Position numbers and translations under genes: made by a program. Positions 31,552 through 39,616 of a DNA stretch of 48,754 nucleotides are shown here, piece by piece. The stretch covers positions 1 to 48,754 of the forward strand of contig DCGO01000060.1 in the NCBI GenBank assembly GCA_002314605.1, in the 5' to 3' direction. Each line of letters begins with the position of its first letter. Position 1 is the first letter of the stretch. Under the pieces are notes generated by a model, which saw nothing but the letters and a program-made list of their open reading frames with translations, had not been told where the DNA came from and ran no database searches. The stretch is from Lentisphaeria bacterium UBA1776 (lineage in GTDB: Bacteria; Verrucomicrobiota; Lentisphaeria; Victivallales; Victivallaceae).

Positions 31552-34524
31552 TTATTTGACTTCTTCAATCAGAATATGGTCGAAGTATGCCCGCCCGGAC
31601 GCATTGTTGAGGCGTACCGAGAGAAAACATTTCTTCAGAATCTTCGGGGTCCGGAAGGTCATGGAGAAGTAACGCCACGGAAATGTCCCGGAAAAACCAA
31701 CCAGCGGACACTGGTGATTCTTGTCGTGAAGGAAAACGCTCACCCATGCCCCGGCCATCCGCTTTTGGTCGTAAGGCAGGACATTTTCGCAACGGATGTA
31801 GTATCCGATGCGATAGGTCGTATCGGGTTTCAGCAGTCCATTGAGATCCTGCACCACGCCGGTACGCTCTCCCTTCTTCAAGCCGCCGAAGTAAATGGAT
31901 TGTCCGCCGTAAACGAAATGTTCCTTATCCAGCGCAATGAATCCGGCCTTTGCATCTGGAACCGTGATGCCCCAGCCTCCGCCGGTCAGGGAACGCGGGC
32001 CCTTTTTCGCGCCGAGAAAATCTGGGTTCTTCACCAGATTTTTCTGCTCACGGGGAATCATGAAAAGCTGTCCGAAATTGTCGGGTTCATGAAATTTATG
32101 TTCAAGGAACGGGCTCCATGCGGCATAGCTTTCCTGCTCGACATGACGATGACGGCAGAAGTTGGCGCGCAGCATCTTGCCGTCAAAATCCTCGAGGTAC
32201 TTGAGAGGAACGGAAATTTCTGCACACCAGCCGTCTGCAGTACGCCCCACAGCAGCTTTCCACTGAACCGGCCACGGGGGATCGTTGTAAAAGCGTCCGC
32301 CCATGATCTTCCAGCGACGGGCAAAGGTGGCCCCGGCGGAGTTCACGACCAGCTGATAGTAGCGGATGTGCATCGGAGAGCTCACAAGGAATACCTCAAT
32401 GCCGTCATCAAAGAACGGATCGTGCCCTTTGGTTCCCGGCTGAGATGTCACTCGCTTATCATACTCCGGTTCAACACAGTCAAAGCGAATATAAAGGTTC
32501 CGGTCATCCCTGCCGACACGGAACTTAGTTTCCGGAAGGAATTTCGGATTGGTTCTGACCACGGCCGCTTTCTGCAGATATTGGGCAGGAACATTTTCCC
32601 ATGCTGCATCGTCCGTTTTTCCGTCGATGGTAATCTCACCCTTCAACTGCGGAACGTTGATCCCGAACTCGCTGCGGGCGCTGCCGAAATTGGTGTACTC
32701 CTCCAGTCCCTTTTCTATTGCACCGTAGAAATTCTTGCGTACAAAAGCAATGCGGCGCAGCTGTTCCGGTGATTCCGCACACTGCTTTTCCGACGTATCC
32801 AGGTGCTTTTTTAAATTTTTAAGCTCGCCGGCATGGTAGATCTTTTCGTAAAGTTCCTTTTTACTGACGGTCCCCTGAGTCGGCCCGATGGCGGTCTGCA
32901 CGACTTTGCCGTTGATCTTGTGAAGCCACAGATACTCAAGCCGGTCGAAGAACTGCATCATCTCTTTGGCGGCAGGACCGTACATCAGCTGGAAATGTTC
33001 TTCCAATATTTTGTCCGTATCAGCCTTGTTGTCCCATGCGACTTTCCCGAGAATGTAGTAAGTCAGGTAGTGGAAGATATAAAAATCCGTTCCGCTTTCT
33101 ATGAACATTCCATAGGTATAGGGGGCATTGTCTTTGTAGTACTGCGCGGTGGCACGCGGAGTGGAGTCGGGGATCCACGGAATGTTGCGTCCGGAATATT
33201 TCAGTGCGTAGTTCCACAGGATCAGCGGCTTGCCGGCTTTTTTGCGCCAGCTGCGGATTTTTTGGCAGTCTTTTTTCAGGCTGTCGGCATCCCCTACGCT
33301 CCACGGTCCGTAAGTACACAGCGTGACCAGAACATTGTCAGGGATCTCCCGATCCGGAATTGTGACGTACTGAGCGTAGGCATCCTGCGAGATCCAGCCT
33401 TTGACTCCTGCCTTCGTCAGTGCATCGGCGATATCGCAGGTGAAGTTCCAGATCATATTGGATGCACCAAGGTCACCTTCTTTGAGCTGTTTCTGACATC
33501 CGGGACAGTGGCATCCGTACATGCTGTCGCTGGGCATTACGGAAAACGTCCCGTTCTGCGCCTGCGTAGTGGACCAGCTCTTCAGGCCACGCGAAGCGGC
33601 GCTCTGTCCGCGGAAAAATGCCAGTGCATCCTCCGCGACCACCTGTGTCAGCCCGCGTGAATAACAGAAATGCTCCTTGCTGGGAATGGTTTTTCCGTTT
33701 CCATCACGCATGGGGGTGTCCGCCAAATATTCCGGGTGAGTTTTTGCAAAGCGTTTATAGATCGCCAGATGATGCAGCCCGTGATTGTTTGGGGTGTATG
33801 CCGTCTGCATCCGGTTGCGGTACCAGTTCAGATTTTTGACAGGCAACGGATCTCCGGCTTTTGAATTCGGTTTTGCCGGATCATCATAGAACCCGTTATA
33901 GGGAGAATGCCAGCGCTGTTCAAAATCCGGACGATCGAAAATCATTGTCTGAGGAAGTTTCAGCTCGCCTTGGGGAACAATGATGAAATCTTCATGCGGG
34001 AAATAGAATCGCACCCCGGCGAAACGCTCCAAAAAGTCCAAAACGCCGAAGTAGGTTGCACGCTCATAGCAATGCTGTTTCGCCAAATGATCCCCTGTTT
34101 TGAGCAGTGCCGCAGGATTTGCCTTCCTGTCATCGCGTCCGGCGATAAAAGTTGCCTGCGGTGTTATCTTTATGTAAAACGCATCGCGGCAAAGTTTTTT
34201 CGCATCCAGCCCTGCCTTTTCGGAACAGGAGTTCAATCCGAGAATGATCGGGTATCTGCCTTTGATGACATCCGGTACGATTTCGATCCGGCGTCCGATT
34301 TTCCGGATCAGATATTTCTGCAGTTCGGCAGCGGCAAAACGAACCACTGCAGAAGAGTCTTTCTGGACAACAATCACCGGATCGTTCCCCGGAGATGAAA
34401 CGAACGCGATTTCCTGCGAGATCTCCAAACTCCGCGCCGGACGGGTATTCCCGTAAAAAGGAGGTTCCCACGCAAAAACAATGCTCAACGGAAGAAACAG
34501 GAATGCGGAGAGTAATTTTTTCAT
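31552..34524 (-). CDS. Secreted multidomain DUF4838 protein with CBM9-like module (copy 3)
   Basis: A 990-residue exported protein with the same domain order as the copy at 22296-25277: signal peptide (MKKLLSAFLFLPLSIVFA), GH20b-like N-domain ending FGVLDFLERFAGVRFYF, DUF4838 core with CHCPGC, a helical segment, CBM9-like domain from ITIDGKTDDAAWENVPAQYLQ, and a C-terminal CBM4/9-like domain. ATG 34524 follows GGAAATGGAAAT; a longer reading covers the promoter at 34582-34610. Unlike the other two pairs, 559 bp with its own promoter and operator separate it from the pseudopilin gene upstream. A truncated gene start follows 16 bp downstream. The surrounding DNA looks AT-richer than the rest of the window, which fits acquisition. 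Confidence 0.9.
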   Translation of the reverse strand: MKKLLSAFLFLPLSIVFAWEPPFYGNTRPARSLEISQEIAFVSSPGNDPVIVVQKDSSAVVRFAAAELQKYLIRKIGRRIEIVPDVIKGRYPIILGLNSCSEKAGLDAKKLCRDAFYIKITPQATFIAGRDDRKANPAALLKTGDHLAKQHCYERATYFGVLDFLERFAGVRFYFPHEDFIIVPQGELKLPQTMIFDRPDFEQRWHSPYNGFYDDPAKPNSKAGDPLPVKNLNWYRNRMQTAYTPNNHGLHHLAIYKRFAKTHPEYLADTPMRDGNGKTIPSKEHFCYSRGLTQVVAEDALAFFRGQSAASRGLKSWSTTQAQNGTFSVMPSDSMYGCHCPGCQKQLKEGDLGASNMIWNFTCDIADALTKAGVKGWISQDAYAQYVTIPDREIPDNVLVTLCTYGPWSVGDADSLKKDCQKIRSWRKKAGKPLILWNYALKYSGRNIPWIPDSTPRATAQYYKDNAPYTYGMFIESGTDFYIFHYLTYYILGKVAWDNKADTDKILEEHFQLMYGPAAKEMMQFFDRLEYLWLHKINGKVVQTAIGPTQGTVSKKELYEKIYHAGELKNLKKHLDTSEKQCAESPEQLRRIAFVRKNFYGAIEKGLEEYTNFGSARSEFGINVPQLKGEITIDGKTDDAAWENVPAQYLQKAAVVRTNPKFLPETKFRVGRDDRNLYIRFDCVEPEYDKRVTSQPGTKGHDPFFDDGIEVFLVSSPMHIRYYQLVVNSAGATFARRWKIMGGRFYNDPPWPVQWKAAVGRTADGWCAEISVPLKYLEDFDGKMLRANFCRHRHVEQESYAAWSPFLEHKFHEPDNFGQLFMIPREQKNLVKNPDFLGAKKGPRSLTGGGWGITVPDAKAGFIALDKEHFVYGGQSIYFGGLKKGERTGVVQDLNGLLKPDTTYRIGYYIRCENVLPYDQKRMAGAWVSVFLHDKNHQCPLVGFSGTFPWRYFSMTFRTPKILKKCFLSVRLNNASGRAYFDHILIEEVK

Positions 34525-34581
34525 ATTTCCATTTCCAATCGGTTCTTGCTCCGGCATCTGAATATTCAGCAACATCCTCAT

Positions 34582-34649
34582 AGTGTACGCACGAAAGTCA
34601 TAAGAGCCAATTTCAAAAGTTTTTTTGCGTGCCAAAACCGTTTTGACAC
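34582..34649 (-). promoter_or_regulatory. Promoter and 21 bp palindromic operator of DUF4838 copy 3
   Basis: On the minus strand, TTGGCT (34610-34605), a 17 bp spacer and TACACT (34587-34582). Upstream at 34629-34649 is an odd-centred palindrome with arms GTG(T/C)CAAAAC, 9 of 10 positions paired, whose core is AAACGGTT. Its centre is about 64 bp upstream of the expected start of transcription. That position suits an activator or an upstream co-operator better than a simple roadblock. Confidence 0.7.
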
Positions 34650-34825
34650 TTTACTTGCGGCTTTTTCTTGAAAAAATGCGAAAGCTCATGTTTTTGTACG
34701 CTGACCTCCCTCCCGATAAAATCGAGATCGTGCTGAATACTGTTTTTTATTCATTCTAATCCTTTCTATTGATCATGTTAATTGTTGTTTAACCGTTATT
34801 GCGGGAATGCCGAACATCCGATGAC

Positions 34826-34847
34826 AAAGGACATTCAAATGTCCTTT
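34826..34847. terminator. Perfect hairpin AAAGGACATT/AATGTCCTTT
   Basis: A 10 bp perfect inverted repeat with almost no loop (effectively 9 bp with loop TCAA), followed by TTTT on the plus strand. It lies in the 559 bp gap between pseudopilin copy 3 and DUF4838 copy 3 and may end transcription from either side. Confidence 0.55.
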
Positions 34848-34884
34848 TACTCTAACATTGCGACCGCCGTAAAGAGACCTCTAA

Positions 34885-34904
34885 AAATCCAAACGGATGG
34901 ATTT
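34885..34904 (-). terminator. Rho-independent terminator after pseudopilin copy 3
   Basis: On the minus strand, AAATCCA, loop TCCGTT, TGGATTT, then more T residues. It is about 180 bp after the pseudopilin stop and separates that gene from the DUF4838 promoter. The remaining sequence of the gap (34905-35083 and 34650-34825) shows no gene. Confidence 0.6.
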
Positions 34905-35083
34905 ACAGGACAATGGGGAAAAAGACGCAAATGGGGAGTTTGAGGTTGCTACCCACAGCGATGACAGCTGAAAAATCACGCTTTGCGGACCTTCACCAGA
35001 GGCTGCAATCCGCCGGAATGAATTTTTAGAAGTACCCATAAAATATGCCAAGTACTCAAGTGAAGGTTCCATAACTGTGCATT

Positions 35084-35830
35084 CTATTGCCTTAAATCGC
35101 CGTACATGGGGTCGGTCGAAAGATCTGCAGGAGGCTTGTTCAGCGCAGAGGTATGCAGATCAATATGAACGGCGTTCACGCTTCCGTTATGACGGCGGGC
35201 CCGGATGAAATTATTGTATCCCGAAGTATTCATGATCAAAAAATACCATGGATAATGGGTCGTTGAATCCGAGCCGCCAGAGTCATTTTTGTCGGAAGTT
35301 TCGCGGAACAATATGGTCTGAGACGGATACCTGTGTTTCTTCAGATTATTGGATTCCGCGAAATACCCCATATAATAATTTAATCCGTAACTGTATGCCG
35401 GGTATGCACCGTTATAAACGGCGGGAGACGGACACTTGTAAAACAACGCCCTGCCGGTTGACGTTTTTGTATTTGCACTGATCTTCGCTCCGACATAAAC
35501 GTAAAAATTACGCTGATCTTCAAAAGAAAAACTGCCGTATGCATTTTTTTTGTCGGAACCGGAACAAAATACAACATGCTCTCTGTTGTCATCTGCATAA
35601 AAAGTCATGCACTGGCCCAAAAATTTCAAATTATTGACGCATTTCACGGATAATCCCCGGGCCCGGGCTTGTTGCAGAGCGGGAAGCAATATCCCGGCAA
35701 GAATAGCAATGATAGCGATTACCACCAGGAGTTCGATCAAAGTGAACTTTGATCTTCGCTTCAGATACGAAACAGGAAATGGGAAATGGGAAATAGGAAG
35801 ACCGGGGGATACGCAACATTTCTTCTGCAT
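35084..35830 (-). CDS. Type II/IV pseudopilin-like protein (copy 3)
   Basis: A 248-residue protein with FTLIELLVVIAIIAILAG starting at F29 and Glu at mature position 5. Residue -1 is Lys, not Gly. The C-terminal part is variable and Tyr-rich, ending with HNGSVNAVHIDLH, a weak version of the H-X9-DG motif. The leader PISHFPFPVS is encoded by three copies of a 7 bp unit (35774-35794). ATG 35830 follows AGGAG. It has its own extended -10 promoter and a terminator, so unlike the other two copies it is a separate transcript from its DUF4838 partner. It lies between the LacI-family gene and that partner. Confidence 0.9.
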   Translation of the reverse strand: MQKKCCVSPGLPISHFPFPVSYLKRRSKFTLIELLVVIAIIAILAGILLPALQQARARGLSVKCVNNLKFLGQCMTFYADDNREHVVFCSGSDKKNAYGSFSFEDQRNFYVYVGAKISANTKTSTGRALFYKCPSPAVYNGAYPAYSYGLNYYMGYFAESNNLKKHRYPSQTILFRETSDKNDSGGSDSTTHYPWYFLIMNTSGYNNFIRARRHNGSVNAVHIDLHTSALNKPPADLSTDPMYGDLRQ

Positions 35831-35885
35831 TCTGAACTCCTGTTCATTCTTAAATTTTCAACTTCAAACCTTAAGAATTCAATTT

Positions 35886-35894
35886 TCTATACCA
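35886..35894 (-). promoter_or_regulatory. Extended -10 promoter of pseudopilin copy 3
   Basis: TGG followed by TATAGA on the minus strand, with no convincing -35 at the expected distance. The ATG is 56 bp below. Confidence 0.5.
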
Positions 35895-35969
35895 CTGGCG
35901 GCATTTTCCAGGCAGTTCAATCAATCTGAAAAATATCCGGGTATGAAACGGAAAAAACACAGACATGTT

Positions 35970-37040
35970 TTATTCCGAAAAATCATTCTCTGCAGTCTTC
36001 TTTTCGCAGGCCAGAGATTTTCCAGGGATGAACCGGGCATCAATTTTTACAGACAGGCGCCTCTTGTCCGGTGATTCAATAAACTCAAGAACTTTCTGCG
36101 CAATAGCGGTACCCGCATCGTGCCAGCAGGGATCTATGGTTGCAAAATCATCGGGGAAATTGGGAATAAGGACGCTCAAATGGTCATAAGAAATCAAGTT
36201 GATTTCCCGTCCCGGTTCCATGCCATGCCGTCTCATGGTATCCATGACCCCCATTGCAGCCATATCCGATGCGCACCAGACCAGCGCATATTGTGACAGT
36301 TGCGGCCACAAGAGTTCCGATGCACGAACTGCTTCGGCATGATTCACCGCCAGATAACGCGAAAATTCAGGAATGTGCTGCACATCCACTTTGATTCCCC
36401 GGGGAGCATATTCCCGTATTTTCGCCAGCTTGGAATCTGCAGAACTGTCCTCGTGACCGAAAAAACAGATCTTCTTCTTCAGCAATCTGTCAGGAACGTT
36501 TTTCCACGCTTCCGCAACGGCATGGTCAATATTGATCTCGACCGCAGGAAAGCCGCCAACCCGGGGCATATTGTGATAAGCATGCGTCACAATCGGTCTT
36601 CCTGTAAAACGAAACATATCTTGAGTCTGTTTTTTCAATAGACCGGCACCGAGGATATAACCATCCGCCCGCTCGGAAAGCAGAATGTCCCGCACACTGC
36701 TTTGAAGCCGCTGATCCACACCGGGGACAGAAATAAGGGTCAGGGCGTATCCCCTGTTCTGCAATTCTTCGCCGATGGCTGCAAGATAAGTCCCGAGGAA
36801 TGGGGAAGAGAGATCGTAAGCAAGCTGGCAGGATATGAATCCGATGGTATAGGTCTTTCCCGTTGCACACCCCCGTGCAGTGATTCTCGGCCGATAATTC
36901 AGCCGATCGCACAAACGGATGATTTTTTCTCTGCACGGTGCGCTGATCAGCGAGGCGGTTGCCGGATTCAAGGCACGCGAAACCGTCGAGGAATTGCATC
37001 CAGCCAGCTTCGCTATTTCCGCAATCGTCATTTTTTTCAT
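35970..37040 (-). CDS. LacI-family transcriptional regulator
   Basis: A 356-residue repressor-type regulator. The N-terminal helix-turn-helix is plain (MTIAEIAKLAGCNSSTVSRA, then hinge RLNYRPRITARG). A periplasmic-binding-protein-like sensor domain follows (about 65-340), with YTIGFISCQ, RADGYILGAG, VWCASDMAAMG and LISYDHL. ATG 37040 lies 11 bases after AGGAGA; upstream in-frame sequence is the promoter. A textbook LacI-type operator overlaps its -35 (37093-37106), which predicts autoregulation. The effector is probably a sugar from the glycan handled by the DUF4838/pseudopilin genes beside it. A second site with the same core controls the operon at 8197. Confidence 0.95.
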   Translation of the reverse strand: MKKMTIAEIAKLAGCNSSTVSRALNPATASLISAPCREKIIRLCDRLNYRPRITARGCATGKTYTIGFISCQLAYDLSSPFLGTYLAAIGEELQNRGYALTLISVPGVDQRLQSSVRDILLSERADGYILGAGLLKKQTQDMFRFTGRPIVTHAYHNMPRVGGFPAVEINIDHAVAEAWKNVPDRLLKKKICFFGHEDSSADSKLAKIREYAPRGIKVDVQHIPEFSRYLAVNHAEAVRASELLWPQLSQYALVWCASDMAAMGVMDTMRRHGMEPGREINLISYDHLSVLIPNFPDDFATIDPCWHDAGTAIAQKVLEFIESPDKRRLSVKIDARFIPGKSLACEKKTAENDFSE

Positions 37041-37069
37041 GGCATTACATTTCTCCTGACTCTGTTCCC

Positions 37070-37106
37070 AATATAGCATGGAAAAATCATTTTGCAAGCG
37101 GTTGCA
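37070..37106 (-). promoter_or_regulatory. LacI-gene promoter overlapped by its operator
   Basis: On the minus strand, TTGCAA (37097-37092), a 16 bp spacer ending in TGC, and TATATT (37075-37070). The palindrome TGCAAGCGGTTGCA (37093-37106) fits the LacI-family consensus TGNAANCGNTTNCA completely and covers the -35, so the regulator should repress itself. Confidence 0.85.
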
Positions 37107-37269
37107 TAAAAAATTGTTTTCCAACAGTCTGAGCCGATTGAAGAAGCCGGCGGCAGGCGGATTTGAAATCAGACCTTCTGTACAGCTGCCGGACATGATC
37201 CTGGGCGGCGGCACGGATTGCCGGCACACGGCCCCGGCTTCAGATCGGAGGATGGACCATCATAGGAGC

Positions 37270-37294
37270 CCGGGACGGTCAGTCGGTGTAGGTA
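37270..37294 (+). repeat. Direct repeat, right copy (islet boundary)
   Basis: Matches 30534-30558 at 24 of 25 positions in the same orientation. It covers the last codons and stop of the Nif3-like gene. The 150 bp on its left (about 37110-37269), between the LacI promoter and this copy, shows no recognisable gene. Confidence 0.8.
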
Positions 37295-38097
37295 TAGACT
37301 TCCTGCGTCTCGAAATAGCGGACCGGGATGTCCCGGTACTGCGCCGCAAGCCTGTCGGCCAGAAAACGCATCCCGTCCCGCTCCGATGGACAGTGTCCCA
37401 GCACCAGCAGCGCCTTGTCCGGGGCGATGAAATCGGCGTAATCCCGGGCGAATTCCCCGTCGGCCCACTCGCAGAACTCCCCCGACAGAACCACATCATA
37501 CCGCTCAAGCGCCAGATCCAGATTGCCGGTGGCACCGAAACAGAGTCCGATCCTCCGTCCCAGCGCCCGGGGGGAACCGCAGATCCGGATGTGGCTGATC
37601 CGCAGATTTTTCTCCAGCATCTTCGCCAGTTCCAAGGCCGTCACCGGCTTTTCCGAGTCCAGCTCATTGATCCCGAAGAGCTCCCCTTTTTTCCACGTCC
37701 CCTCCAGCTTCCCGTATTTGACCACCCCGAGGGAGATCATGTCCTTTTCGCAAAGATGGGGGTGGTCGTGAAACCGGTAGATCGTGATCCCGTGCTCCCG
37801 GATGAATTTCTCCTTGGTGTCAATCAGGGTCCGGCGGAGCCCCGTGGCCCGGCGGCGCTTTTCCGGGTCATCCGTACCGTTGTAAAAGGTCGGTTCGTGG
37901 ACGATCAGCAGATTTGCCCCCCAGTCCGCCGCCTGCTGCAGAACGTCCCGGGTGGGAAACATGGTAATGCCCACCCTGGAGATCCCCTGTTCCGGGTCCC
38001 CCAGTTTCAGGGTGTCGCAGCTTTTCGCATAATGCTCCTGCACCGGATCGGTCTCCCGGTACAACTGCTCCATGAAATCACGGATCTTCATCTCCAT
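37279..38097 (-). CDS. Nif3-like dinuclear metal-centre protein
   Basis: A 272-residue member of the NIF3/DUF34 family. Candidate metal ligands are conserved in place: CDTLKLGD near 27-34, HE at 67-68 in LLIVHEPTFYN (usually HH), and the late GHCPSERDGM. The family forms hexameric toroids with two metal ions per subunit and has been linked to GTP cyclohydrolase I-like and metal-chaperone roles without a settled function. The start is ATG 38097 (AAGG close by) or ATG 38091. It is the last gene of the GntR-controlled operon, 6 bp after the third Cys-rich paralogue. Its 3' end forms the right islet repeat. Confidence 0.88.
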   Translation of the reverse strand: MEMKIRDFMEQLYRETDPVQEHYAKSCDTLKLGDPEQGISRVGITMFPTRDVLQQAADWGANLLIVHEPTFYNGTDDPEKRRRATGLRRTLIDTKEKFIREHGITIYRFHDHPHLCEKDMISLGVVKYGKLEGTWKKGELFGINELDSEKPVTALELAKMLEKNLRISHIRICGSPRALGRRIGLCFGATGNLDLALERYDVVLSGEFCEWADGEFARDYADFIAPDKALLVLGHCPSERDGMRFLADRLAAQYRDIPVRYFETQEVYTYTD

Positions 38098-38103
38098 ACA
38101 CCT

Positions 38104-38592
38104 TCAGTCAAAATTTTTGAGAAGCATCGTGTCCGGCCGGGCTTTCCGCAGTTCTGCATACTTCGCGCTGGCACAGTCGAGATCGTCAAAGATCCACTCG
38201 CAGCACTGCGGATTGTCCAGTCCCATCACGTCATAAATCTGCAACAGTCCCGCACGCCGGTAGAGCCCCATGGTCCAGCCGGGACAGTGGAGACAGTATT
38301 TCGGACACGCTCCGGCATCGTTGTTCAGCGCTTTGGACAGACTGGGACACTTGTTCATCATCAGGACCAGTTCGTGGCCATTGAGCTCAAGTTCCAGGTC
38401 ACAGTTTTCCTCTTTCCGGATCTTCACATAGTAGTCGTAAACACCCCGGAGCCCGTTCTTCCGGAAATTTTCAAGACAGTGAAAATCCTGATGGCGGCTG
38501 ATCTCCTCATAGTATTTTGCAAGGCCGTCTTTCCGGTCCAGAAACTTGAAGACCTCATTGTAAAAACGGACAAAGTGATCGCTGGGGATCAT
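38104..38592 (-). CDS. Cys-rich protein of unknown function, paralogue 3
   Basis: A 162-residue soluble protein. The first 20 residues (MIPSDHFVRFYNEVFKFLDR) are identical to those of the copy at 39116-39616. The conserved block IRKEENC, then CPSLSKALNNDAGACPKYCLHCPGW, carries a C-x3-C-x2-C-PGW core that could bind a metal, cofactor or Fe-S cluster. An extra CC pair follows (NPQCCEW). It begins 2 bp after the stop of paralogue 2. I do not recognise the family, and no membrane span or signal peptide is present. Its closest relatives are the two genes just upstream, so it arose by tandem duplication. Confidence 0.85.
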   Translation of the reverse strand: MIPSDHFVRFYNEVFKFLDRKDGLAKYYEEISRHQDFHCLENFRKNGLRGVYDYYVKIRKEENCDLELELNGHELVLMMNKCPSLSKALNNDAGACPKYCLHCPGWTMGLYRRAGLLQIYDVMGLDNPQCCEWIFDDLDCASAKYAELRKARPDTMLLKNFD

Positions 38593-38594
38593 TT

Positions 38595-39113
38595 TTAAAC
38601 CATCCTTTCCTTTTCAGGTACGGGAAAATTCACACGAAGCTGTTTTCCAATACCAAGTCCACACAATTCACGATATTTTTCCATGGCCGGAGGAGCCTCA
38701 TCATAATACCATGTCCTGCATTCTGGTTTCATCGGGTCCCCGATATCCTTGACGTAATAAAATCCAGCTTTTCTTGCCAGCGGACCGGACCACCCGGGAC
38801 AATGATCGCAGTATTTTTTGCAGATACCGGCATCATTGTCAATCGCCTTGTCCAGACTCTGACAGAATTTGAAATTCAAATGGAAACCATGTCCACTGTT
38901 CAGCAATACTGTCTCCAAATCGCAGTTTTCCTCCTTGCGAATCTTCTGATAATACTCATACAGTCCGCGGATTCCAAGTCTGCGGTATAATTCCAGACAA
39001 TGGAACTCTTGATGACGGCTGATCTCGTGATAAAATTCCGTCAGGCCGTTCCTCGCATCCAGAAACTTGAAAACTTCATTGTAGAAACGGACGAAATGGT
39101 CACTGGGGATCAT
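38595..39113 (-). CDS. Cys-rich protein of unknown function, paralogue 2
   Basis: A 172-residue protein. ATG 39113 is preferred over an in-frame GTG at 39119 because all three paralogues begin MIPSDHFVRF, and GGAG is well spaced. It shares SRHQ.FHCL, KIRKEENCDLE and CKKYCDHCPGW with its siblings, but has a longer insert (LLNSGHGFHLNFKF), and CQSLDK replaces CPSLSK. The C-terminus (LRVNFPVPEKERMV) differs from the other two. It follows paralogue 1 with a 2 bp gap. Sequence between copies diverges quickly after the N-terminus, suggesting specialised rather than redundant roles. Confidence 0.85.
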   Translation of the reverse strand: MIPSDHFVRFYNEVFKFLDARNGLTEFYHEISRHQEFHCLELYRRLGIRGLYEYYQKIRKEENCDLETVLLNSGHGFHLNFKFCQSLDKAIDNDAGICKKYCDHCPGWSGPLARKAGFYYVKDIGDPMKPECRTWYYDEAPPAMEKYRELCGLGIGKQLRVNFPVPEKERMV

Positions 39114-39115
39114 GC

Positions 39116-39616
39116 TCACTTCTCCAGCAGATCAAAATTGGTGCGGAAACGCCCGTTTGGATACTGCTTTTTCCACTCCTCCAGCAGCTGCTTTGCCTTT
39201 GCCGCATTCCGGGTCGCAAAAGAACGGCACTCCGGCTCCCGTTCGCCCATGATGTTGTCCACAAAATAGAACCCGCATTTTGCAAAAAGCGGCCCGACCC
39301 AGCCGGGACAATGCTCGCAATACTTGCCGCAGGGTTCCGCATCGCTGTCCAGGACCTTGGAGAGACTCGGACAGACTTTCATGTGGGAAAAACGGATGTC
39401 TCCGGCGATCCACGACTCGGAAACGCAGTTTTCCTCCTTGCGGATGTGCCCCCAGTATTCTTCCATCCCTTGAAGGCCCTTTTCCTGAAAAAGCTTCAGA
39501 CAGTGCAGTTCCTGATGGCGGCTGATCTCTTCATAGTATTCCGCGAGGCCGCCTTTCCGGTCCAGAAACTTGAAGACTTCGTTGTAAAAACGGACAAAAT
39601 GGTCGCTGGGGATCAT
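39116..39616 (-). CDS. Cys-rich protein of unknown function, paralogue 1
   Basis: A 166-residue protein, first of the tandem trio. Conserved elements in order: MIPSDHFVRFYNEVFKFLD, YYEEISRHQELHCL, HIRKEENC, CPSLSKVLDSDAEPCGKYCEHCPGW, FYFVDNI and ECRSF. Seven or more Cys residues with a fixed spacing suggest metal or cofactor binding, or a thiol-based activity. ATG 39616 overlaps the preceding stop as ATGA (39613-39616), so it is translationally coupled to the hydrolase-like gene. Longer readings overlap that gene and are not supported. Confidence 0.86.
   Translation of the reverse strand: MIPSDHFVRFYNEVFKFLDRKGGLAEYYEEISRHQELHCLKLFQEKGLQGMEEYWGHIRKEENCVSESWIAGDIRFSHMKVCPSLSKVLDSDAEPCGKYCEHCPGWVGPLFAKCGFYFVDNIMGEREPECRSFATRNAAKAKQLLEEWKKQYPNGRFRTNFDLLEK

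Noticed and set aside
37110..37269. Possible gene remnant between the LacI promoter and the right islet repeat
   Set aside because: No frame on either strand gives recognisable protein sequence; only scattered GC-rich words are present.
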